NCBI RefSeq assembly: GCF_000739595.1
Contig: NZ_BBJP01000034.1
Span: 1 to 47,747 of the forward strand
Source of the DNA: Halorubrum halophilum
Lineage (GTDB): Archaea; Halobacteriota; Halobacteria; Halobacteriales; Haloferacaceae
Reading direction: 5' to 3'
Length of the DNA stretch: 47,747 nucleotides
Shown here piece after piece: positions 8,346-16,900 of this stretch. Under the pieces are notes generated by a model. The model saw nothing but the letters and a program-made list of their open reading frames with translations. It ran no database searches and was not told the DNA's origin. Made by a program: the position numbers and the translations under genes. The stretch's first letter is position 1. Each line of letters begins with the position of its first letter.

Positions 8346-9203
8346 CTATTCGTACTCGTAGAACCCCTTCCCGGTCTTCTTCCCGAGGTCGCCGGCCTCC
8401 ACCTTGCGCTTGACGAGGTACGCGGGCTTGTAGCGGTCGCCGAGTTCGGCGTGGAGCGTTTCGCTGGCGTCGAGGACCACGTCGAGCCCGATGTGGTCGG
8501 CGAGTTCGAGGGGGCCCATCGGGACGTTCGTTCCGAGCGTCATCCCGCGGTCGATGTCCTCCCTGTCGGCGACGCCCTCGTCGTACGCGCGGACGCCCTC
8601 GTTGATCCACGGCATCAGGATACGGTTGGTGACGAAGCCGGGTTTGTCGTCGGCCTCCCACGTCTCCTTGCCGAGGTCCTCGGCGAAGGCGTGCGCGAAC
8701 TCGACCACCGCGTCCGCCGTGCGCTCCCCGACCACGACCTCCACGCCGTCCATGATCGGCACCGGGTTCATGAAGTGGAGCCCGATCACGTCGCTCGCGC
8801 GGTCGGTGGCGCTCGCGATGCTCGTGATCGACAGCGTCGAGGTGTTGGTCGCGAGGACCACGTCGCCGTCGGTCACCCCGTCGAGGTCGCCGAAGATGTC
8901 TTTCTTCACCTCGAGGTCCTCGACCGCGGCCTCGACGACCACGTCCGCGCCCGCGAGCGCGTCGAGGTCGGTGGTGCCCTCGATCCGGTCGCGGATCGCC
9001 GCCGGGTCCTCGTCGAGGGCGTTCTTCGACGCCAGCCGGTCGAGGCTGTCGTCAACGGCGTCGAGCCCGCGCTCGACGTACTCGGTCTCGATGTCGCGCA
9101 TCACGACCTCGTAGCCGGCGGTCGCCGCGACCTGCGCGATCCCGTTGCCCATCGTGCCGGCCCCCACCACGCCGACGACGTCGATGTCGGATAACTCCCG
9201 CAT
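8346..9203 (-). CDS. 3-hydroxyacyl-CoA dehydrogenase (short form)
   Basis: A 285-aa NAD-dependent dehydrogenase that oxidises 3-hydroxyacyl-CoA to 3-oxoacyl-CoA (beta-oxidation) or, in reverse, makes 3-hydroxybutyryl-CoA. The Rossmann motif GAGTMGNG is at residues 14-21, the catalytic histidine is H143 in GLHFMNP, and a conserved C-terminal dimerisation domain ends in TGKGFYEYE, a hallmark of Hbd/FadB-type proteins. Length matches single-domain members. The ATG at 9203 lies seven residues before the first beta strand. It stands alone, opposite the fba-fbp operon. Whether it acts on fatty acids or in polyhydroxyalkanoate metabolism cannot be decided here. Confidence 0.92.
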   Translation of the reverse strand: MRELSDIDVVGVVGAGTMGNGIAQVAATAGYEVVMRDIETEYVERGLDAVDDSLDRLASKNALDEDPAAIRDRIEGTTDLDALAGADVVVEAAVEDLEVKKDIFGDLDGVTDGDVVLATNTSTLSITSIASATDRASDVIGLHFMNPVPIMDGVEVVVGERTADAVVEFAHAFAEDLGKETWEADDKPGFVTNRILMPWINEGVRAYDEGVADREDIDRGMTLGTNVPMGPLELADHIGLDVVLDASETLHAELGDRYKPAYLVKRKVEAGDLGKKTGKGFYEYE

Positions 9204-9394
9204 GCGGGACGCTGTCGCGGCGGCGGTGGTAAGTATTGCGGCTCCGGGGGCGGCAGTCCGTATCCCGTTCGGAATCGTACAGAATTAACTATTTGAGTAG
9301 TAATTACGGCGGGTGTTAATCGGCCGATAGCGGCGACGAGGAGTTCTGTATATACGGTTTCTAACCAGACGTAACGAATTGAACGACCATAGCG

Positions 9395-9401
9395 TTTTTT
9401 A
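9395..9401 (+). promoter_or_regulatory. Putative core promoter of the fba-fbp operon
   Basis: A T-rich TTTTTTA lies about 25 nt upstream of the fba ATG in an unusually AT-rich 130-bp stretch (9280-9410), which also holds TATATA at about 9349. This is the expected place for the TATA element of a leaderless transcript. I could not recognise a regulator site with confidence. Confidence 0.45.
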
Positions 9402-9425
9402 CCGATGTAACGGGAGTACGAACTG

Positions 9426-10229
9426 ATGCTTCCCCACGCCGACGACGCCATCTCGCGGGACGGCAAGACACTCATCCTCGCGTACGACCACGGGCTCGAA
9501 CACGGCCCGGTCGACTTCGAGCCGAATCCGGCGACCGCTGACCCGGAGCGGCTCTTCGAGCTCGCCACCCACGACGCGGTCACCGCGCTGGCCGTACAGA
9601 AGGGGGTCGCCGAGGCGTACTACCCCGACTACGAGGACGACGTGAACCTCCTGTTGAAGCTGAACGGGACCTCGAACCTCTGGATGGGCGAGCCCGACAG
9701 CCCCGTCAACTGCTCGGCCGAGTACGCCGCGGAACTCGGTGCCGACGCGATCGGCTTCACGCTCTACGGCGGCTCGAACTACGAGGTGGAGATGGCCGAG
9801 GAGTTCCGGAGGGCTCAGGAGGACGCCCGCGAACACGACATGGGCGTCGTCATGTGGTCGTACCCCCGCGGACAGGGCGTGAAAAACGACACGAGCCCCG
9901 ACATCGTCTCGTACGCATCCCGGCTCGGACTGGAGCTCGGCGCCGACGTGGTGAAGGTGAAGTACCCCGGCTCCGCCGAGGCGATGGGCGAGGCCGTCCG
10001 GATGGCCGGTCCCACGAAGGTCGTGATGTCCGGCGGCACGATGCGCGACGACAAGGCGTTCCTCCAAAACGTCGCGGACGCCATCGACGCGGGCGCGACC
10101 GGGCTCGCGGTCGGGCGGAACGTCTTCCAGCGCGACGAGCCCGAGCGCATCCTCGACGCGCTCGAAGCCGTGGTCTTCGAGGAGGCCGACCCGGCGGAGG
10201 CGCTGGCGGTCGCCGAGAGCGCCGACTGA
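9426..10229 (+). CDS. fba: Archaeal-type class I fructose-1,6-bisphosphate aldolase
   Basis: A 267-aa (beta/alpha)8 Schiff-base aldolase of the DeoC/FbaB superfamily. It interconverts fructose 1,6-bisphosphate with dihydroxyacetone phosphate and glyceraldehyde 3-phosphate. Diagnostic segments are LAYDHGLEHGP near the N-terminus and VKVKYPG, with the Schiff-base lysine at K177 (K179 is adjacent). C-terminal phosphate-binding loops SGGTM and AVGRNVFQ follow. Length is normal. The stop codon overlaps the start of fructose-bisphosphatase as TGATG, so the two gluconeogenic enzymes are translationally coupled. A close relative with transaldolase-like activity in aromatic biosynthesis (ADH synthase) is possible, but coupling to fbp favours the aldolase. 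Confidence 0.9.
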   Translation: MLPHADDAISRDGKTLILAYDHGLEHGPVDFEPNPATADPERLFELATHDAVTALAVQKGVAEAYYPDYEDDVNLLLKLNGTSNLWMGEPDSPVNCSAEYAAELGADAIGFTLYGGSNYEVEMAEEFRRAQEDAREHDMGVVMWSYPRGQGVKNDTSPDIVSYASRLGLELGADVVKVKYPGSAEAMGEAVRMAGPTKVVMSGGTMRDDKAFLQNVADAIDAGATGLAVGRNVFQRDEPERILDALEAVVFEEADPAEALAVAESAD

Positions 10230-11149
10230 TGGTCGATCCGGATCCCGCCGACGGGGGCGACCCGTCCGAGAGCGACCCGGTCGTCGCGGCGATCTTCGAC
10301 GCGGTCGCGGCCACAGCCCCCGAGATCCGCGCCGCGCTCCCCGGCCGGCGCGTCGAGAGCGGGACCGACAACCCCTCTGGGGAGTCGGTGTTGGCCGGCG
10401 ATCTGTACGCCGACGAGCTGCTCGCGGACGCGCTGACCGCGGTCGACGGCGTCGGCTCGTTCGTCAGCGAGGAGCGCGAGACCGCCGTCGACGCCGGCGG
10501 CGCGGTCGGCGAGGGCGCCTACGCGGTCGCGATCGACCCCCTCGACGGCTCCTCGAACCTCCGGTCGAACAACGCGATGGGGACCGTCGTCGGGGTGTAC
10601 GACGCCCCGCTCCCCGCGACCGGACGCGACCTCGTCGCCGCCGGGTACGTGCTCTACGGGCCGATCACGACGATGATCGTCGCCGACGAGGAGGGCGTGC
10701 GCGAGGAAGTGGTGGAACGCGAATCCAACGGATCCGGTTCCCGCTCGGTCGTCGAAGACGACCTGACGCTTCCCGACGACCCGCTCGTCTACGGATTCGG
10801 CGGGCGGGTCCCCGACTGGCCCGCCGACTTCACCGCCTTCGCCCGAGAGATAGAAGACGAGCTGAAGCTCCGGTACGGCGGCGCCATGGTCGGCGACGTG
10901 AACCAGGTGCTCACCTACGGCGGACTCTTCGCGTACCCCGCCCTCGTCGACGCGCCCGAGGGGAAGCTCCGGCTCTCCTTCGAGGCGAACCCGATCGCCT
11001 ACATCGTCGAGCGCGCGGGCGGGGCCGCGACCGACGGCGACACCGACATCCTCGACGTCGAGCCCGAGGGCGTCCACGACCGCGTACCCCTCTACGTCGG
11101 CAACGAGGGGCTGGTCAAGCGGCTGGAAGACGCGCTCGCCGACGGGTGA
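10229..11149 (+). CDS. fbp: Class I fructose-1,6-bisphosphatase
   Basis: A 306-aa phosphatase removing the C1 phosphate of fructose 1,6-bisphosphate in gluconeogenesis. It has the metal-binding signature AIDPLDGSSNL of the lithium-sensitive FBPase/IMPase fold, an upstream acidic pair SEERE, and the C-terminal substrate loops LTYGGLFAYP and IVERAGG typical of class I FBPases rather than inositol phosphatases. The first 20 residues are acidic and variable. The start is fixed by the TGATG overlap with the aldolase stop. Together fba and fbp run triose phosphate to fructose 6-phosphate, matching a haloarchaeon that makes hexose from amino acids or glycerol. Confidence 0.9.
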   Translation: MVDPDPADGGDPSESDPVVAAIFDAVAATAPEIRAALPGRRVESGTDNPSGESVLAGDLYADELLADALTAVDGVGSFVSEERETAVDAGGAVGEGAYAVAIDPLDGSSNLRSNNAMGTVVGVYDAPLPATGRDLVAAGYVLYGPITTMIVADEEGVREEVVERESNGSGSRSVVEDDLTLPDDPLVYGFGGRVPDWPADFTAFAREIEDELKLRYGGAMVGDVNQVLTYGGLFAYPALVDAPEGKLRLSFEANPIAYIVERAGGAATDGDTDILDVEPEGVHDRVPLYVGNEGLVKRLEDALADG

Positions 11150-11284
11150 GCCCGACCACGAGAGCAAGCGGTTATCAGACACTTTCGGGCGCGGCTACGC
11201 CGATTTCACCGAGCTTACTCTCGACTATAAGACTAATTACAATCTCTGCTCCCGTCGAAGTATCGCATGCGGAGGTAACAACAA

Positions 11285-11515
11285 ATGAAACTCTCAGACG
11301 AAGAAGAAGGCAAACACGTCGTCAACAAGGAAGGAACGAAGCTCGGAATGGTGTCCCAAGTCGAGGGCAACCGCGCACACGTCGACCCGGACCCGGGGGT
11401 CAGCGACGCGATCAAATCGAAGCTCGGCTGGTCCGACGCCGACGGGGACACGTATCCCATCGAGGAATCGGATATCGAGTCGATCGACGACGACAAAGTC
11501 CGGCTCAACCGATAG
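11285..11515 (+). CDS. Small acidic PRC-barrel-like protein
   Basis: A 76-aa very acidic cytoplasmic protein. The pattern of short beta strands (GKHVVNKEGTKLGMVSQVEGNRAHV) matches the PRC-barrel fold, found in the ribosome maturation factor RimM, in photosynthetic reaction centre H subunits and in many small haloarchaeal proteins of unknown role. SAIKSKLGW-like and EEDIESI-like segments in the second half are typical of the haloarchaeal version. GGAGGTAAC lies about 10 nt before the ATG, a plausible ribosome binding site. It stands alone between fbp and a 300-bp gene-free stretch. The fold call is reasonable; the function is unknown. Confidence 0.8.
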   Translation: MKLSDEEEGKHVVNKEGTKLGMVSQVEGNRAHVDPDPGVSDAIKSKLGWSDADGDTYPIEESDIESIDDDKVRLNR

Positions 11516-11815
11516 GGCCGCTCGATACGGCCGATAATCCGGCTTCGTTTCCGGTCTCGGCTCTGCGCCGATGGGAAACCCGAACCTGACACCGAACACC
11601 GCTTTTTTACCACGTTGCAGGCCCTACGCTTGCTGCGTAGGATGGCTGAGATGGGCTCGAAACGGTCGCCCTGGCGTACTCCTCCCAACATTCTACAACT
11701 TTAAATTTATTTACTAAGTATTTGAACTATTTGTAGCCTGTATATCAGGAATTCTTATCTTAAGCGCATCCTAACGGCGGATACACTCCGATAAGCGCGG
11801 AATATCGGCCGCCAC
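11516..11815. other. Gene-free 300-bp stretch with a 7-bp stem-loop and AT-rich tract
   Basis: A T-rich promoter-like CTTTTTTACC at about 11603 resembles the one before fba. It is followed by a hairpin CCTACGC-TTGCT-GCGTAGG at about 11621-11639 and a 20-codon reading frame at 11642-11704 ending in TAA. An AT-rich tract (11700-11730) follows. This could be a short RNA or a gene remnant. I see no convincing conserved protein. Confidence 0.4.
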
Positions 11816-12553
11816 ATGGACACGCACTACGACGACCCGCGGATAACGGGCCAACACCTCCGTTCGATCGACACCCCTACGGGCACCGTTACGCTGGTCG
11901 GCGTCGTCCACGATCATCCCGCCAGCGCCTACCGAGTTCGAAGCGTGGTCTCGGACTGCGATCCCGAGATCCTCGCGCTCGAACTGCCGCCGCTCTCGCT
12001 CCCGATCTTCGAGCGATACGCCGAGGACACCCGTACCCCGCCGGTGTTCGGCGGGGAGGCGAGCGCCGCGATTCAGGCGGCGACCACCGACCGCGTCGTC
12101 GGGATCGACGGGCCGACCCTGCCGTTCGTCCGCCGGCTCGCCGCGACGCTGTATCGCGAGGGCGGGTCGCTCGAGACGGTTCGCGGCGTCCTCGACCGAT
12201 TCACGTCGGTGACGAAGAACGCCCTCCGCTGCCGTCTCGCGGGTTCGATCGCCGCGGTAACGTCGATCCGGATGGAGGTCGACTCGCCGGTCACGTATGC
12301 GACCGATCGGACCGACGGCCCGGACCGGCAGGCCGAGAACGAACGCCGTCAAATCGAGCGCGCTCGCGCCGTGATGGACGCGTTCGAGCCCTCTCGCGCG
12401 GTCGCATTCGGCGACGACGTGCGCGAGGCGCACATGGCCGACCAACTCGCCGGGTTCCGGAACGACGGCGATGTCGTCGCCGTCGTCGGTCGCCACCACC
12501 TCGACCCGGTCACCGAGCAACTTGACGCCCGGCTTGACGGGACGGATAGTTAA
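11816..12553 (+). CDS. TraB/GumN-domain-like protein
   Basis: A 245-aa protein resembling the TraB (pheromone shutdown)/GumN/ChaN fold. The N-terminal strand TLVGVVHDHPAS carries the conserved G-x-x-H, LALELPP gives the conserved acidic motif, and the C-terminal VVAVVGRHHLDPV contains the second G-x-x-H. TraB relatives include a two-transmembrane archaeal form, but this version is shorter and I see no clear membrane tail. Some relatives are metal-dependent peptidases; enzymatic activity here is inferred only from the motif histidines. It is transcribed alone, about 100 nt upstream of the acyl-CoA carboxylase gene and on the same strand. Confidence 0.72.
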   Translation: MDTHYDDPRITGQHLRSIDTPTGTVTLVGVVHDHPASAYRVRSVVSDCDPEILALELPPLSLPIFERYAEDTRTPPVFGGEASAAIQAATTDRVVGIDGPTLPFVRRLAATLYREGGSLETVRGVLDRFTSVTKNALRCRLAGSIAAVTSIRMEVDSPVTYATDRTDGPDRQAENERRQIERARAVMDAFEPSRAVAFGDDVREAHMADQLAGFRNDGDVVAVVGRHHLDPVTEQLDARLDGTDS

Positions 12554-12651
12554 AAGCGATTGCCGACCCGACCGGTCGATTCGTCCGGGAGGCGACCTCC
12601 GCCGGAACCCACATGGAAAACTGTTTAGGATCTACCGCAAATCTTGCGCCC

Positions 12652-14460
12652 ATGAACGTTCACGTCGGCGCGGCGGCGACGCCGGAGGAGGCCGAGGCGA
12701 TCGCGAAGTCGCTCGCCGAGCACCTCGGCGTCGACGTTGACGTCCACGTCGGAGACCACGAGGAGCCCGCCGCGAGCGCGTCGCCGCCAGAGATCGAGTA
12801 CCCCCTTGACGACGACTTCGGGCCGACCGACCGGGAGCACGACCTCCGGGCCGAGATCGACGACATCCTGCAGGGCGGCCCGGAGAAGTACCGCGACCGC
12901 CTCCCCGAGCAGGGAAAGCTGTTCGTCCGCGACCGGCTCGATCTCTGGTTCGGCGGCGAGGGCGGGACCCGGGGTGCGGGCGACGCGAGCGCCGCCGAGG
13001 GCGACCCGGCGGGGGTCCACTTCGAGGACGGGAAGTTCGCCGCGTTCGACGACTGGCACCCGAAGGCGCCGGACCGCGACGGAGACGAGTCCGAGGAGAC
13101 GAGCGACCGCCTCCCCGGCGACGGACTCCTCACCGGCGCCGCCGAGTTCGAGGGGCGCGACGTGCACTTCATGGCCAACGACTTCACCGTGAAGGCGGGG
13201 TCGATGGCGGCGAAGGGCGTCGAGAAGTTCCTCCGGATGCAGCAGCGCGCCCTGAAGACGGGCAACCCCGTGCTCTACCTGATGGACTCCTCCGGCGGCC
13301 GGATCGACCAGCAGTCCGGCTTCTTCGCCAACCGCGAGGGGATCGGGAAGTACTACTACAACCACTCGATGCTGTCGGGCGCGGTCCCGCAGATCTGCGT
13401 GCTGTACGGCCCCTGTATCGCCGGCGCCGCCTACACGCCCGTCTTCGCCGACTTCACCGTGATGGTCGAGGGGATGTCCGCGATGGCGATCGCCTCCCCG
13501 CGGATGGTGAAGATGGTCACCGGCGAGGAGATCGAGATGGCGGATCTGGGCGGCCCCCGCGTCCACGCCGAGGAGTCCGGCTCCGCGGACTTGGTCGCCC
13601 GCGACGAGGAACACGCCCGCGAGCTGGTCGCCGACCTCATCGGCTACCTCCCCGACAAAGCGGGCGAGAAACCCCCGCAGCGCGAGACGAAACCCCCGAA
13701 ATACTCGCCCGAGGGGATCGACGAGCTGATCCCGGCGTCGCCGAACCGCCCCTACGACGTGCGCGACCTCCTCGACCGGATCGCTGACGCGGAGTCGGTG
13801 TTCGAGCTGAAGGAGGGGTACGGCGGGGAGATCCTCACGGCGTTCTGCCGGATCGACGGGCGCCCCGTCGGCGTCGTCGCCAACGACCCCGCGGTCCGAT
13901 CCGGCGCCATCTTCCCGGACGCGGCCGAGAAGGCGGCCGAGTTCATCTGGACGTGCGACGCCTACGAGATTCCCCTGCTGTACCTCTGTGACACGCCGGG
14001 CTTCATGGCCGGATCGCAGGTCGAGAAGGACGCCATCCTGGAGAAGGGGAAGAAGATGATCTACGCCACCTCCTCCGCGACGGTCCCGAAACAGACCGTC
14101 GTCGTCCGGAAGGCGTACGGCGCGGGGATCTACGCGATGGGCGGGCCCGCCTACGACCCCGAGAGCGTGATCGGACTCCCCTCCGGCGAGATCGCGATCA
14201 TGGGGCCGGAGGCCGCGATCAACGCCGTGTACGCCCGGAAGCTCGCCGAGATCGACGACCCCGAGGAGCGCGCTGAGACGGAGGCGCGCCTGCGAGAGGA
14301 GTACCGCGAGGAGATCGATATCCACCGGATGGCGAGCGAGGTCGTCATCGACGAGATAGTCCCGCCCTCGACGCTCCGGGAGGAGCTGGCCGCCCGCTTC
14401 GCGTTCTACGAGGACGTGGAAAAGGGCCTACCGGACAAGAAACACGGAACCGTTCTCTGA
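12652..14460 (+). CDS. Acyl-CoA (propionyl-CoA) carboxylase carboxyltransferase subunit with N-terminal epsilon-like extension
   Basis: A 602-aa carboxyltransferase subunit that moves CO2 from carboxybiotin to acetyl- or propionyl-CoA. Residues about 95-600 are the double crotonase-fold carboxyltransferase domain, with the N-half oxyanion segment (YLMDSSGGRIDQQ; GPCIAGAAY) and the C-half one (YLCDTPGFMAG; YGAGIYAMGGPAYDP). Family members are usually about 515 aa. The extra 90 residues begin MNVHVGAAATPEEAEAIA, which resembles the small acyl-CoA carboxylase epsilon subunit that bridges alpha and beta in actinomycetes. I chose the ATG at 12652; an in-frame ATG at 12613 would add 13 residues. 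No biotin carboxylase gene is adjacent. Confidence 0.88.
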   Translation: MNVHVGAAATPEEAEAIAKSLAEHLGVDVDVHVGDHEEPAASASPPEIEYPLDDDFGPTDREHDLRAEIDDILQGGPEKYRDRLPEQGKLFVRDRLDLWFGGEGGTRGAGDASAAEGDPAGVHFEDGKFAAFDDWHPKAPDRDGDESEETSDRLPGDGLLTGAAEFEGRDVHFMANDFTVKAGSMAAKGVEKFLRMQQRALKTGNPVLYLMDSSGGRIDQQSGFFANREGIGKYYYNHSMLSGAVPQICVLYGPCIAGAAYTPVFADFTVMVEGMSAMAIASPRMVKMVTGEEIEMADLGGPRVHAEESGSADLVARDEEHARELVADLIGYLPDKAGEKPPQRETKPPKYSPEGIDELIPASPNRPYDVRDLLDRIADAESVFELKEGYGGEILTAFCRIDGRPVGVVANDPAVRSGAIFPDAAEKAAEFIWTCDAYEIPLLYLCDTPGFMAGSQVEKDAILEKGKKMIYATSSATVPKQTVVVRKAYGAGIYAMGGPAYDPESVIGLPSGEIAIMGPEAAINAVYARKLAEIDDPEERAETEARLREEYREEIDIHRMASEVVIDEIVPPSTLREELAARFAFYEDVEKGLPDKKHGTVL

Positions 14461-14469
14461 CTGCCCGGA

Positions 14470-15018
14470 CTACAGCGTCGCGATCCCCTCGGCGCCGAGG
14501 AGTCCGAGGGCGCCCCCGAACCCGAGCGCCACCGCGATCCCGACCGCCAGCAGCGCACCGACGTACGCGGCCGAGCCGACCAGCGACGCGGCGGCGAACC
14601 GCGGCGCGGAGACGGACGAGGCGTTCGCGGTCGGGACGGCGAGCCACCCGCGCGTGCCGGGGACCGCGTTCGAGGCCGCCACCGCCGGAAGCCCCCATCG
14701 GTCGAACCAGCGGGCCGCGCCGTCGAGGTGCCCCTCGCCGACCGGGACCACCGCGAGCGACGTGGGATCCACGTCGAACCGGCGCACGGCCGCGAAGACG
14801 GCCGACTGGCCGACGGTCGCGCCGACCACGGCCGCGGCGAACACCGGAAGCACCGCGACCGCCTCGACGCCGACGGCGACGACCGCGGCGACGAACAGCG
14901 TCCGCGCCGGGAGCACCTTCCCGACGAGCGCGCCCTCCAGCGCGAACACGACGAAGACCGCGACGGCGCCGTAGCCCTCGACGAGGGCGAGCACGGTCGC
15001 GGCGTGAGAGCCGAACAC
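14470..15018 (-). CDS. DedA/VTT-domain-like membrane protein
   Basis: A 182-aa polytopic membrane protein of the DedA/SNARE-associated (VTT) type. It has about five hydrophobic segments and the diagnostic amphipathic loop near SNAVPGTRGWLAVPTAN, matching the F/N-x-x-P-G-x-R motif of DedA proteins, which are thought to be proton-coupled phospholipid scramblases or transporters. It is shorter than typical bacterial DedA (about 200-220 aa). The ATG at 15018 starts five residues before an amphipathic first helix. It converges with the carboxylase gene with only 9 nt between stops. Family call moderately confident. Confidence 0.78.
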   Translation of the reverse strand: MFGSHAATVLALVEGYGAVAVFVVFALEGALVGKVLPARTLFVAAVVAVGVEAVAVLPVFAAAVVGATVGQSAVFAAVRRFDVDPTSLAVVPVGEGHLDGAARWFDRWGLPAVAASNAVPGTRGWLAVPTANASSVSAPRFAAASLVGSAAYVGALLAVGIAVALGFGGALGLLGAEGIATL

Positions 15019-15180
15019 GACTCCCCTCGGTGGCCACCACCTAAAGCTCTTACACCGTGAACAGTGCTCTCAGACAACATAGCGGTAGCTAATCGGATGA
15101 ATGCGGGTCCTCTCCGCCTCCGATCGGAGCCGAGCGACCGGGGGCGGGGTATTAACCGGTCGCCCGCGCACGTGTCGGCC

Positions 15181-15708
15181 ATGATCGATGTCGGCGTCAA
15201 AGCTCCCGACTTCATCGCGCCCGCGGTCGTCGGCGGAACGGCGACCGAGCTGGAGCTGTTCCGGCTTGTCGACCGACACGAGGCCGTCGTCTGCTGTTTC
15301 GCGCCCGCGAACTTCGTCCCGACCTGCACCGCCGCGTTCGCCGCGGTCCGCGACGCGGGGTGGCACGACCGCGACGACCTCGCCGTCGTCGCGCTCACCG
15401 GCGACTCGCTGTACGCGGGGTTCGCGTACGCCGACCGGTTCGACCTCCCCTTCCCGATCGTCTCCGACTTCCACGGCGGCGTCGCGGAGTCGTACGACCT
15501 GCTCGCCGACTCGTGGGAGGGGCACTCGGACATTCCCCGGCGCGCCGTGGTCGCCATCGACGGCGACTGGACGGTGCGGTTCGCGGAGGCGACGACCGAC
15601 GCGCTCGACCGCCCGGCGCCCTCGCCCGTCCAGAACGCGACCGCCGCGCTGCGCGATATCGGGGTCGACGTCGACCGCCCGCGGGTGAACTACGACGGGC
15701 CGTGGTGA
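15181..15708 (+). CDS. Peroxiredoxin-like (AhpC/TSA, redoxin) protein
   Basis: A 175-aa thioredoxin-fold protein. The N-terminus VGVKAPDF is the classical redoxin start. CFAPANFVPTCTAAF places a cysteine (in VPTC) at the peroxidatic position of the AhpC/Bcp active-site loop, preceded by a second cysteine pair (VVCCF). The typical C-terminal resolving cysteine is absent, so a 1-Cys or atypical mechanism is implied. It probably reduces peroxides or acts as a thiol oxidoreductase. GGTATTAACC at 15149 lies 27-30 nt upstream of the ATG and could be the promoter. Cytoplasmic; 82 nt precede the next gene. Confidence 0.85.
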   Translation: MIDVGVKAPDFIAPAVVGGTATELELFRLVDRHEAVVCCFAPANFVPTCTAAFAAVRDAGWHDRDDLAVVALTGDSLYAGFAYADRFDLPFPIVSDFHGGVAESYDLLADSWEGHSDIPRRAVVAIDGDWTVRFAEATTDALDRPAPSPVQNATAALRDIGVDVDRPRVNYDGPW

Positions 15709-15789
15709 GGGCGGCGGCGACCGACGCCAGCGACCGCGACGCGCCACCGTTGTCGAGGTTATTTGTCGGCCCCGCGCTGAGGGTCCGAC

Positions 15790-16890
15790 ATGGAAGCCGC
15801 CCTCGCGGAGTATCTCGATGAGTTCGCGCGCCGGGACTGGGAGACACTCGATCCGGACGCCGTCACCGACCCCGTTCGGGTCGCGGTCGTCGGCCTCGGC
15901 TGGTTCGCCCGCGACTGGGCGCTCCCGGGGATCGCCCGGTCGCCGTACACCGAGGCGACCGTCGTCACCGACGTCGACGCCGACGCGGTGGAGACGGTCG
16001 CCGGCGAGCGCGGCCTGACCGGCGTCACTCCCGACGAGCTCCGGTCGGGCGCCGCCGCTGACGCGTACGACGCGGTATATGTCGCGACACCGAACGCGAC
16101 GCACTTGGAGTACGTCAAGGCCGCCGCGGAGCAGGGCAAGGCGGTCCTCTGCGAGAAACCCCTCGAAGCGACGCCGGACCGTGCCCGACGGCTCGTGGAG
16201 GCGTGTCAAAACGCCGACGCGCCCCTGATGGTCAGCTACCGGATGCAGACCGACCCCGCCGTCCGGCGGCTGCGCGAGCTTCTCGACGCCGGCGTCGCCG
16301 GCGACGTGGTCCACGTCCACGCGACGATGTCGCAGACGATGCTCGGCGAGCTGGGTGGCGACAACGACCAGTGGCGGCTCGACCCAGAGCTGTCGGGCGG
16401 CGGCGCGCTCATGGACCTCGGCGTCTACCCGCTCAACACGACGCGGTTCGCGCTCGGCGCCGACCCGGTTCGGGTGTCGGGCCGGACCCAGACGCGCCAT
16501 GAGGCGTTCGCCGGCGTCGACGAGCACGCGACCTTCCGGCTGGAGTTCCCCGGCGGGATCGACGCGCTGTGTTCGGTGAGCCAGAACGCCCAGCACGCGA
16601 GTCGACTGGAGGTCACCGGGACGGACGCCAGACTGATCCTCGACCCCGCGTTCTACGAGCGGGAGGACCGCGGGTTCGCCGTCGTCCGCGACGGCACCCG
16701 CGTGGATGTGGACTTCGATCAGGTCCACCAGATCGAGGAGGAGTTCGCGTACTTCGGCCACCAGCTGCTGGCGGGCGAGCCGTTCCACCCGGACGGCGAG
16801 CACGCGCTTACGGACATGCGCGCGCTCGACGGGATCTACGAGTCGGCCGAGACCGGCAATCCGGTCGATCTCGGCGACGATGCGGCCTGA
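15790..16890 (+). CDS. Gfo/Idh/MocA sugar dehydrogenase, D-xylose 1-dehydrogenase-like
   Basis: A 366-aa NAD(P)-dependent oxidoreductase. The Rossmann motif VVGLGWFARDWALPG starts near residue 35, and the catalytic segment CEKPLEAT contains the conserved EKP. The C-terminal domain (DQWRLDPELSGGGALMDLGVYPLN) carries the D-x-G-x-Y-x-x-N signature. From memory the whole protein closely resembles haloarchaeal D-xylose dehydrogenase (XacA/gfo6 type), the first step of oxidative pentose degradation, but no other pentose genes are adjacent. It converges with an aldo/keto reductase gene 10 nt away. Substrate could be xylose, glucose or another aldose. Confidence 0.87.
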   Translation: MEAALAEYLDEFARRDWETLDPDAVTDPVRVAVVGLGWFARDWALPGIARSPYTEATVVTDVDADAVETVAGERGLTGVTPDELRSGAAADAYDAVYVATPNATHLEYVKAAAEQGKAVLCEKPLEATPDRARRLVEACQNADAPLMVSYRMQTDPAVRRLRELLDAGVAGDVVHVHATMSQTMLGELGGDNDQWRLDPELSGGGALMDLGVYPLNTTRFALGADPVRVSGRTQTRHEAFAGVDEHATFRLEFPGGIDALCSVSQNAQHASRLEVTGTDARLILDPAFYEREDRGFAVVRDGTRVDVDFDQVHQIEEEFAYFGHQLLAGEPFHPDGEHALTDMRALDGIYESAETGNPVDLGDDAA

Positions 16891-16900
16891 AGACGAGAGG

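Noticed and set aside
9280-9300. TrmB-like operator (TACT-N7/8-GAGTA) before fba
   Set aside because: GAGTA is present at about 9295, but the TACT half-site with correct spacing is absent.
12625-14325. 566-codon minus-strand frame opposite the carboxylase gene
   Set aside because: Antisense shadow of a clear carboxyltransferase; low-complexity L/D/V/R composition with no motif.
15070-16803. 577-codon minus-strand frame opposite the peroxiredoxin and oxidoreductase genes
   Set aside because: Antisense shadow spanning two unrelated genes on the other strand.
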